40,500 nt of DNA, from assembly GCA_937890395.1 (NCBI GenBank), contig CALACK010000198.1, positions 1-40,500 of the forward strand, in the 5' to 3' direction. The position numbers and the translations under genes were made by a program. This stretch comes from an uncultured Acidimicrobiaceae bacterium. Its GTDB lineage: Bacteria > Actinomycetota > Acidimicrobiia > Acidimicrobiales > Ilumatobacteraceae. The notes below the pieces were generated by a model that made no database searches, was not told the origin of the DNA, and saw only the letters and a program-made list of their open reading frames with translations. Positions 7,919 to 13,548 of this stretch are shown piece after piece (within the stretch, counting starts at the first letter, position 1; each line of letters starts with the position of its first letter).

Positions 7919-7935
7919 CTTTTAAAACTGACTAG
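7895..7935. repeat. 41-bp direct repeat, copy B (upstream of pilin 1)
   Basis: Second perfect copy of the 41-bp sequence at 6981-7021. The two copies bracket the pilin 1 gene and its upstream region. Confidence 0.9.
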
Positions 7936-7948
7936 TGAACGGGAGAAT

Positions 7949-7990
7949 TAACTAATTAACTAACTAACTAGCTAGATAACTAGCTATTAA
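7949..7990. repeat. Degenerate TAAC/TAGC tetranucleotide array at the pilin 2 stop
   Basis: A low-complexity run of TAAC, TAAT, TAGC and TAGA tetramers, including TAACTAACTAACTAGCTAG, ends in the stop codon region of pilin 2. It gives stop codons in several minus-strand frames. It may be slippage debris; no function is evident. Confidence 0.6.
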
Positions 7991-8766
7991 CTGTTAGATC
8001 CGTTGGCTCCAGCTTGTACGTCTTTCCAAGAGGTGTAGAACTCAGTTGATTTGATTACGTTGGCTGTTGAACTGACACTTCCGGTTCCTTGTGTTGAGGC
8101 TTTGCATGCCGTACCGATTGCAGCAAGTCCGTTTGTGTTATCGGCATCAGCACCAGTTGACCGACCGCGAATGTAAGCGAAGGCTTTTCCGTTTACTTGT
8201 AGCAGTGTCCATGTTGCTACGGCAGCGTTTTGGGTGTTCAGCGGGGTAGCCAGTTGAATTGGCAATGTTGTATCTGAGGAGAGAAACTTACCTTCAACCG
8301 TGAAGCGCACGATCCAGCAACTTCCACTTCGCGAAAGTGCAGTGGCATAGAACGCTTGGCAACCAAGAAGTTCGCTGTTTGAGCTCCAGGTTTGGGCGGC
8401 TTGCACGCTGACAACTTGCGGGTTGGTCGAACTTGATGAAGCGGCAACTGCATCTACGCCTGGCTCAATTTTTTGAATATCTGCAGGCAATTGCGCAGAG
8501 TCTCCACATTGAGCTGTTGATGCATCTGAGAAGTCACCTTGGTTTGCGTAAAGGATATCTGCGGCTTTAAGCACAGCACTAAGAGAAGCTTGTGCTTCTT
8601 TGTCGTATGCATTGTTTCGCGCGCCTAAGAAACTCGGCACTACGACGCTGGCCAGAATACTGACCACGAGCATGCTGATCGCGAGTTCAGTGAGTGTGAA
8701 ACCACTTTCGCGGTTCATAATTTTGGCTGTTGCTTTCTTAACTATTCGTGTAAATGCTGAATTCAT
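7987..8766 (-). CDS. pilA: Major type IV pilin, paralogue 2
   Basis: 259-aa prepilin. The leader ends NRESG and cleavage leaves FTLTELAISM with Glu at +5; the hydrophobic helix continues to VVPSFLGARNNAYDKEAQ, a block shared by all three paralogues. GGGAG lies 7 nt before the ATG at 8766. It is the most diverged of the three: the helix end and the NQGDFSDAS, LLGCQAF and FTVEGKF blocks are kept, while other loops differ. The Cys pattern is conserved, suggesting the same disulfide-stapled head. It is divergent from the gene at 8964, with about 197 bp between them that should hold both promoters. It could be a second structural pilin or an alternative subunit; the sequence does not say which dominates the fibre. 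Confidence 0.92.
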   Translation of the reverse strand: MNSAFTRIVKKATAKIMNRESGFTLTELAISMLVVSILASVVVPSFLGARNNAYDKEAQASLSAVLKAADILYANQGDFSDASTAQCGDSAQLPADIQKIEPGVDAVAASSSSTNPQVVSVQAAQTWSSNSELLGCQAFYATALSRSGSCWIVRFTVEGKFLSSDTTLPIQLATPLNTQNAAVATWTLLQVNGKAFAYIRGRSTGADADNTNGLAAIGTACKASTQGTGSVSSTANVIKSTEFYTSWKDVQAGANGSNS

Positions 8767-8851
8767 CAGAATTCTCCCTTGATTGAGTTTTTAACTCCGC
8801 ATCAAAATAATAGTTAACATCGTTTCAGCAAGTGTGGATACCTAGCACAGC

Positions 8852-8864
8852 CGACACCGTGTCG
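8852..8864. promoter_or_regulatory. Candidate operator in the divergent intergenic region
   Basis: The 13-bp perfect inverted repeat CGACAC-C-GTGTCG lies close to the midpoint of the 197-bp gap between the divergent pilin 2 and 8964 genes. Position and symmetry suit a dimeric regulator acting on both promoters. No regulator is identified. Confidence 0.4.
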
Positions 8865-8963
8865 ACAAATCACGAGAATCCAATAAAGTCACTAAATAAG
8901 CGCGAATTCAAGAGTATTGTCTAGTTGAACAGCAAGATATGAGAGAGCGAAACCCTTCAAACT

Positions 8964-9491
8964 ATGAGCGATAGCACCAACAGTGGCAGTCCGGTGAGTG
9001 ATGACTCGAACAGCTCTGACCGCATCGAAGGTGTTGAACCAGACGAGTCACAATCTGGCGGATATCGCAAAAGCGAAGAATCCACTGAAGATAAATTTCC
9101 CAACGAGGCGCTGGCGCATGTTCGTGTGCTGGATGTTGGAGAACCGGCTCGCGAGGTCGCTCGTCAACTCGGCTTAGAGATTCAGAGTGCACTGCCCGAG
9201 CCAGGCGAAAGACCTGTGGTGTTGGTCGTTTCAGAGCCAAGTGAAGTAGACACATTGCTAGACGTCGAAAATCGTGCATGGATCGGTTGCGTGGTCGCAT
9301 GGCAATTGCCTGAAGAGTCAGTTGAGCGTCTCTACCAACTTGGAGTGTCGGTATTCGTCGGCTTGCCCGATTTCAGCGAATTGTTGCATGCAATTGAATA
9401 TTTACCAGACGGAGCAGATGTTGTGGCGTCTCGTTCTTTTGCGGCGCGACTTGCAACAATTGAAAAGTTGCTTACTAGTAAATCTAAATAG
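8964..9491 (+). CDS. Pseudo-receiver-like protein with disordered N-terminus
   Basis: 175 residues, no family recognised with certainty. The first 45 or so are acidic and Ser/Asp/Glu-rich, probably disordered. The rest alternates strands and helices (VRVLDVG, RPVVLVVSE, WIGCVVAW, VSVFVGLPD), like a small Rossmann-type or degenerate response-regulator receiver fold, but the acidic pocket and the phosphorylatable Asp are not obvious. There is no signal peptide or membrane segment. The ATG at 8964 has only a weak upstream ribosome site. Sitting between pilin genes and divergent from pilin 2, it could be a regulator or localisation factor of the pilus. This is inference; the only firm statement is that it is a coding frame in a well-placed position. 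Confidence 0.6.
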   Translation: MSDSTNSGSPVSDDSNSSDRIEGVEPDESQSGGYRKSEESTEDKFPNEALAHVRVLDVGEPAREVARQLGLEIQSALPEPGERPVVLVVSEPSEVDTLLDVENRAWIGCVVAWQLPEESVERLYQLGVSVFVGLPDFSELLHAIEYLPDGADVVASRSFAARLATIEKLLTSKSK

Positions 9492-9540
9492 CGTCAGTTT
9501 TTATTGGCCGCGGATTGTGGCGTTTGACGCCAGGTTGCTG

Positions 9541-10200
9541 TTATCGCTTGTTATTGAAGCGGTTGCCTGATGCAGACCATGACGGTGCAACGGTTCGGCG
9601 ACGCGAGAACATGATGTTGATCAGTCCAATTAAAGCAATAGTTGCGAGTACTGGCAGAACGATGATCGTATTCAGACCGGTTTTGGCAAGTTCAGTGTCA
9701 AGGACAACTGGCTCGGTTGGTGTCAAGGTGACTACCCCAGGCGTTACCGGCACTTGTGGCTCTGGCGCTGTGATTACCGCAGTTTCAACTTTTATGGCTG
9801 CCGACGAAGATAACTGAGCCGAATTTGGTGCCACGCAGTTGAAAGCTAAATAGTATGTGCCGCTTTGAATGTTGATTGGCAGCATTACTGCTGCACGCAC
9901 GTATCCGGCTGCATTGACTTTTGGCGCCGCGTAGGCAGAGATTACGTTTCCGGTTTGCGGGTTGTCTGAACGAAGTTCGAGGCTTGTCGTGCCAGACGGT
10001 GAACAACCACCCGAAGTAAATTCAATTTTCTCAAACGAAAGGTATGAGGCCTTCGGGTTTTGAATTACTAACTGGCCATCTGCGCGGGGTTTAAGCAGGT
10101 CTAGCTTCGAAGTTGTCTTGGCAGCCGACACTGGATTTGGCGAAATAATTAAGGAGAGCAAAATAGTCAATCCTGATATCGCGTTTAACTTGCGCTTCAT
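9541..10200 (-). CDS. Secreted LAKTG-anchored surface protein
   Basis: 219-aa exported protein and probable sortase substrate. There is an N-terminal signal peptide (MKRKLNAISG then a hydrophobic core, likely cut after VSA near residue 26). The mature part (about 27-140) is probably a beta-sandwich with two Cys (66 and 122) that could pair. A Pro/Thr/Val-rich wall-spanning stretch (about 140-168) leads to a C-terminal sorting signal: LAKTG at residues 171-175, a hydrophobic helix (about 177-198) and the stop-transfer SRRR. After this comes an unusual 15-18 residue polar tail. LAxTG is the motif favoured by class E sortases, and one is encoded at 5636-6961. AGGAG lies 7-8 nt before the ATG. 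It may be a pilus-associated or wall protein; its binding partner is unknown. Confidence 0.85.
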   Translation of the reverse strand: MKRKLNAISGLTILLSLIISPNPVSAAKTTSKLDLLKPRADGQLVIQNPKASYLSFEKIEFTSGGCSPSGTTSLELRSDNPQTGNVISAYAAPKVNAAGYVRAAVMLPINIQSGTYYLAFNCVAPNSAQLSSSAAIKVETAVITAPEPQVPVTPGVVTLTPTEPVVLDTELAKTGLNTIIVLPVLATIALIGLINIMFSRRRTVAPSWSASGNRFNNKR

Positions 10201-10234
10201 TATTTACTCTCCTTTCCGTGTTGATCTCGGGTGC

Positions 10235-10252
10235 TACGAAAGCTATTTCGTA
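10235..10252. promoter_or_regulatory. Inverted repeat upstream of the LAKTG protein gene
   Basis: TACGAAA-GCTA-TTTCGTA, a perfect 7-bp arm repeat 35-52 bp upstream of the ATG at 10200. It could be an operator or a hairpin in the leader of the message. Confidence 0.4.
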
Positions 10253-10292
10253 CTAAAAAAATTAATTTGTACCATCACCGTACCGAAAACTC

Positions 10293-10302
10293 GGGGGGGG
10301 GG
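10293..10302. repeat. G10 homopolymer tract upstream of the LAKTG protein gene
   Basis: Ten consecutive G on the plus strand (C on the coding strand), 93-102 bp upstream of the LAKTG gene start. Such tracts mutate by slippage and can alter promoter spacing; an assembly or sequencing error is also possible. Confidence 0.8.
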
Positions 10303-10336
10303 TTACAACTATTTCAATGACTCGTGTTTTCAAAAC

Positions 10337-10354
10337 GCGCCAGCGAACTGGCGC
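10337..10354 (-). terminator. Distal terminator hairpin behind pilin 3
   Basis: 7-bp stem GCGCCAG / CTGGCGC with a TTCG loop (minus strand), followed on that strand by GTTTTG. It is the second of two tandem hairpins downstream of pilin 3. Confidence 0.65.
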
Positions 10355-10365
10355 TTGTCTTCAAA

Positions 10366-10391
10366 GTGGGCGCCAGCGAACTGGCGCCCAC
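10366..10391 (-). terminator. Proximal hairpin behind pilin 3
   Basis: Perfect 11-bp stem GTGGGCGCCAG / CTGGCGCCCAC with a TTCG loop on the minus strand, 26 bp past the pilin 3 stop. It has the same loop and inner stem as the hairpins at 6977, 7895 and 10337. The T-tract is poor on this one, so it may protect the 3' end, with termination at the distal hairpin. Confidence 0.65.
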
Positions 10392-10416
10392 TCTCTGAAG
10401 GCATTTTATGAATTAA

Positions 10417-11184
10417 CTAGTTACGAGCTCCACCTGCTGCACCAGTTGTGTCACGCCATGACGAGTAGAACTCGCTTGGTAGCGCGTAGTAAAGAGCAGC
10501 AGTTGTTGATCCGCTTGACTGGAATGCAGCGTTGCAGTTACTCTGAGTTAGCGCAAGAGTTTGTGTGTTATCGGCATCTGCAGCATTTGAACGCGCGCGA
10601 ATTTGGGCGTATGCAGCACCGTTTGTCTGCAAAAGTGTCCATGTCGCAATTGATGCATTTTGTGTGTTCAAAGCCGGAGCCATAACGATTGGAGCAATGC
10701 TGCCAGCATTGAAGAACTTACCTTCAACTGTGAATCGTGCAATCCAGCAGGTTCCGCTCGAAGACAGTGCTGTAGCAAAAAATGCTTGACAGCCAAGGAG
10801 TTCAGCGTTTGAGTTCCATGTTTGCTTTGAAGTAACGCTCACAGTTCGAGCACTTGTCGATGCAACTGCTGCGGCGATCACGTCAATGTTTGGCTCAAGT
10901 TTCTGCAAGTCGGCAGCAAGTGGTGTTGAATCGCCACATTGCGCACTGTTTGCGTCTGAAAAGTCACCTTGGTTCTGGTAAAGACCAAGTGCAGCATTCA
11001 TTACCAAGTTGATTGAATTCTGGGCTTCTTTATCGTATGCATTGTTTCGTGAGCCTAAAAAGCTTGGCACTGCGACAGAGGCCAAAATACCCACTACAAG
11101 CATGGCGACAGCCAATTCTGTGAGGGTAAAACCACTTTCGCGTCCAACCAATTTGGACTTAATTTTGCTAATTAACTTACTCAT
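10417..11184 (-). CDS. pilA: Major type IV pilin, paralogue 3
   Basis: 255-aa prepilin. The leader ends GRESG and cleavage leaves FTLTELAVAM with Glu at +5. The helix, the NAYDKEAQ block and the Cys pattern are shared with paralogues 1 and 2. The ribosome site is strong: GGAGG just before the CATATG at 11184. The gene is nearest to paralogue 1: 10525-10758 is base-identical to 7149-7382 (234 bp), and 10951-11040 to 7593-7682 (90 bp), with diverged stretches between. Variation falls in two windows, after NQGDFSDA and after SNCNAA near the C-terminus. It has its own candidate promoter (11259-11286) and leader hairpin (11206-11237), and is divergent from the assembly operon. It may be the best-expressed subunit (inference from the ribosome site and promoter). 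Confidence 0.92.
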   Translation of the reverse strand: MSKLISKIKSKLVGRESGFTLTELAVAMLVVGILASVAVPSFLGSRNNAYDKEAQNSINLVMNAALGLYQNQGDFSDANSAQCGDSTPLAADLQKLEPNIDVIAAAVASTSARTVSVTSKQTWNSNAELLGCQAFFATALSSSGTCWIARFTVEGKFFNAGSIAPIVMAPALNTQNASIATWTLLQTNGAAYAQIRARSNAADADNTQTLALTQSNCNAAFQSSGSTTAALYYALPSEFYSSWRDTTGAAGGARN

Positions 11185-11205
11185 ATGCCTCCAGTTGTTT
11201 GAATA

Positions 11206-11237
11206 TTTGTTACTAATAAAGCTTTACTAGTAACAAA
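11206..11237. promoter_or_regulatory. 32-bp near-perfect palindrome in the pilin 3 leader
   Basis: The outer arms TTTGTTACTA / TAGTAACAAA and the core TAAAGCTTTA pair over 15 of 16 positions, with one mismatch (11216/11227). It lies 22-53 bp upstream of the pilin 3 ATG and downstream of the candidate promoter, so it would form a long hairpin in the mRNA leader just before the ribosome site. It could instead be an operator. Confidence 0.6.
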
Positions 11238-11258
11238 TTGCATGTCGTTTTAACCTGC

Positions 11259-11286
11259 AATATAGAGAGTTGGCTGATTTTTTCAA
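11259..11286 (-). promoter_or_regulatory. Candidate promoter of pilin 3
   Basis: On the minus strand, TTGAAA (-35), a 16-nt spacer and TATATT (-10). Transcription would start near 11252, giving a leader of about 65 nt that contains the palindrome at 11206-11237. Confidence 0.5.
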
Positions 11287-11339
11287 ATTTTGACAAGGAT
11301 CTTCCACACTTTTAGAGATTGTTTTGAAATTTAGATCGT

Positions 11340-11357
11340 CACCTCCAGTTAGAGGTG
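11340..11357. promoter_or_regulatory. Small inverted repeat upstream of the pil assembly operon
   Basis: CACCTC-CAGTTA-GAGGTG, 6-bp arms, 81-98 bp upstream of the PilM gene. It could be an operator or a leader hairpin. A TTGACA at 11290-11295 upstream is a possible -35, but its -10 partner is poor. Confidence 0.35.
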
Positions 11358-11437
11358 GGGAATAGACTGGACAAATTAGCGCAATATTTGCCGACACTCA
11401 CTGTTGTGAACTTGTCCTACGAACCGAGGCTTAAACG

Positions 11438-12964
11438 ATGAGTCAAATTACTCAGACGTTCGTCGGCGCAGAAATTGACGGCACGACACTTCGTGTTGTT
11501 CGCCTTGAGGGTCGAACAGTCGTCTACTACGAGAAGTTTCGTCAACTAAATAGTTCTGCCGTTGCATCAATAATGCATCAAGGTAAATCCAAAAACACTC
11601 GTGCTGTGCTTTCGTGGGGGTCATCAGGTGTAGCGATGCAGCGCGTTCAAGCCCCCGGTGTCGTCGCTCGAAAAATGCAGCCGGTTATTCGCGAATTGAT
11701 TAATCGTCATCTTCCATCTGGAAGCGAATTGCCGGGTGCTGGTCTCGTTCAGTCGAGGTTTGATGTTGCAAGACCCACTGCAATGGTTGGCGCGATCACT
11801 TCTGAGACTGCGTTAAACCTGCGCTATGAATTAGACAATTCAAATTGCGGATTAATTGTTGCGCCATTCACACTTAATCACGAAGGTTTATATTTGGCAG
11901 TTCGTGAGTCGTGCGCCGAAATGACTCTCGTGCGCGGCGGCATACCAGTATCTTCTCGTCAACTTAATTGTGGCGGTGCATCACCGTGGCCACAAGGTGA
12001 TAATGCAACGCAAACTCAATCATTATTTTCGCCAGAAAATGTTGTTGCATTGCGTCGATATCTAGCAAGCCTTGCACGCGAAGTGCATCGAACGATTGAA
12101 CTCTGGGAGCGAAACGGTGACACTTGCCCGCGCGACCTATGGACTTTTGGCTCTGGGGCAACACTGCCTCAACTACCGGCATTTTTAGAAAATGTCGGGG
12201 TGACAGTTCTGCCGGCACCAGTTAGTAGCAGCCTTGATGTTTCACAGATTCCAGAGGCTGAGCGGCTTGCTGCTTACGGTTCGCTTGCTGCGGCAACTAT
12301 GCAACTTGAATATCAACCATTTGTCGATGTATCAAGATATTTCAGTCGACGTTTGAGCCGACGACTTGCAAAACAGTCTCCGTCGAAAAGTCTGCAGCCA
12401 TTTGAAGGAGTAATCACCGGCGACGGCTCGCGAGGCTTTGCAAGTCCTGTATTTAGTTCTTCAAGAATTTCACAAGTGCCGCGTGGTTTGGCAGTTGGCC
12501 TATCGGTCGTTGTCGTTGCGGCATTATTCGCGACATTTGCTTGGGTTTCGGCAGGGCGAACTGCAGCAAGTCTCGAGCGTGTTATTGCGACTGCGCAACG
12601 CGAAGTTAAGTCGAGCAAAGCCGCCGCAGAACTTGCCGCAAGAAAACAATCAGCAGCGACACAGTTAAATTCAATTTCGCAATTCACACCGCCGATTTGG
12701 TCGGCCGCCGTTGTTGCACTTCTGTCGTCTCTTCCGGCTGAGCCGATCGTTAATTCAGTTTCATTCAATGTCGAAAATGGGCTTGTTAGTGCGAGATTTA
12801 TCGTCAAGATTCCTGCCGAAATGCTCGACGAGTGGCAGCGCGCTCTTGCCACAAGTGGCGCATCGATTTCTATAACAGAACTAGATGCAACCGAAAATGG
12901 GCCGGTTGAGTACGCATTCGTGTTTCCGCTTGGTGTGCCATTCGTGCCTTTCGGTGATGCATGA
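11438..12964 (+). CDS. pilM: PilM-PilN fusion: type IV pilus inner-membrane assembly protein
   Basis: 508 aa, first gene of the pilus assembly operon. Residues 1 to about 290 resemble PilM, an actin-like ATPase-fold cytoplasmic protein: VGAEIDGTTLRVVRLEG at the start is the first phosphate-loop-like strand pair, and WTFGSGATLPQLPAFL is the later FGGGA-type motif. After a polar, probably cytoplasmic linker there is one membrane helix (about 349-372, rich in Val and Ala). Then comes a helical stretch and a small alpha/beta domain ending near 500, with the topology expected of PilN. In most systems PilM and PilN are separate and PilN's N-terminus docks on PilM; here they appear to be one chain. 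The ATG is 1.4 kb from the operon's PilO start and overlaps it as ATGA. The domain calls rest on pattern and gene order, not alignment. Confidence 0.75.
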   Translation: MSQITQTFVGAEIDGTTLRVVRLEGRTVVYYEKFRQLNSSAVASIMHQGKSKNTRAVLSWGSSGVAMQRVQAPGVVARKMQPVIRELINRHLPSGSELPGAGLVQSRFDVARPTAMVGAITSETALNLRYELDNSNCGLIVAPFTLNHEGLYLAVRESCAEMTLVRGGIPVSSRQLNCGGASPWPQGDNATQTQSLFSPENVVALRRYLASLAREVHRTIELWERNGDTCPRDLWTFGSGATLPQLPAFLENVGVTVLPAPVSSSLDVSQIPEAERLAAYGSLAAATMQLEYQPFVDVSRYFSRRLSRRLAKQSPSKSLQPFEGVITGDGSRGFASPVFSSSRISQVPRGLAVGLSVVVVAALFATFAWVSAGRTAASLERVIATAQREVKSSKAAAELAARKQSAATQLNSISQFTPPIWSAAVVALLSSLPAEPIVNSVSFNVENGLVSARFIVKIPAEMLDEWQRALATSGASISITELDATENGPVEYAFVFPLGVPFVPFGDA

Positions 12965-13548
12965 GCCGCCGAAACATCTTTATAAGTATCGGCGCAGTTG
13001 TTGTTGCGTTGATCTTTGTTGGCGTTTTCGGATTGATTAATAATCGTCGTGACCATGTTGATCGGCTTCGAGAAACTGCCGATCTAGTGTTTCTTGAGTC
13101 GGCCGCGATTCGCGCCAAGTCGGCCAATATAGATCTCACAGGTGACCCAAATTTAAGTCTTCTCGCACCATCAACGCTGACGAGCGCAGACTTGGTCAGC
13201 GCAATTCGCAGAGAAGCCGAAGTTTTAACGCTTGGTGTTGTTGAAGCCAAAGCGCCCGCTGAATCGATGACTGTAGAAGCAGCGCTTACTGCTTTAAACA
13301 TCGACCCAACTTCGTTAACAGAACTTTTTACAGTGGTTACGGCTGTGGTTGAAGTTACGGGTGATGTTCCTCGGCTAATTCAGTTGATTGATAAAACGAG
13401 AGATGCGCGCATTACTGGCCCGTTGATCGGTATCGCCAGCATCAAGTTTAATTTTGCCGGCAATCAAACAGTGGCAACTCTCGAGTTAGTTGGCATCAGA
13501 TTTAATGAACAGCAAATATCTGTAGCGCCCGAAACTACTTTGCCTTGA
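12961..13548 (+). CDS. pilO: PilO-like type IV pilus assembly protein
   Basis: 195-aa bitopic membrane protein. A short basic start and one membrane helix (about residues 6-24) are followed by a coil-prone stretch (NNRRDHVDRLRETADLV) and a ferredoxin-like C-terminal domain with strands such as IASIKFNFAG and VATLELVGIRF. The size, topology and position after the PilM/PilN protein match PilO, which pairs with PilN to form the alignment complex linking cytoplasmic motors to the fibre. The ATG overlaps the upstream stop (ATGA), and its own TGA overlaps the TTG start of pilB. Sequence similarity to PilO families is weak by eye, so the name rests mostly on gene order. Confidence 0.7.
   Translation: MSRRNIFISIGAVVVALIFVGVFGLINNRRDHVDRLRETADLVFLESAAIRAKSANIDLTGDPNLSLLAPSTLTSADLVSAIRREAEVLTLGVVEAKAPAESMTVEAALTALNIDPTSLTELFTVVTAVVEVTGDVPRLIQLIDKTRDARITGPLIGIASIKFNFAGNQTVATLELVGIRFNEQQISVAPETTLP

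Noticed and set aside
6981-7935. Insertion sequence or transposon suggested by direct repeats around pilin 1
   Set aside because: No transposase and no terminal inverted repeats of an element; the repeats are better explained by duplication of the pilin cassette and its terminator.
7949-7990. Possible CRISPR-like or regulatory repeat array
   Set aside because: Units are only 4 bp, with no spacers and no cas genes; treated as low-complexity DNA.
9519-9531. Small hairpin GGCGT-TTG-ACGCC between the convergent genes ending at 9491 and 9541
   Set aside because: Five-base stem with no T-tract on either strand; too weak to call a terminator.
12313-13056. Long minus-strand open frame (247 codons) opposite the PilM-PilN gene
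   Set aside because: It lies antisense to a well-supported operon gene, has no start signal and its Ala/Thr/Asn-rich translation looks like a mirrored frame.
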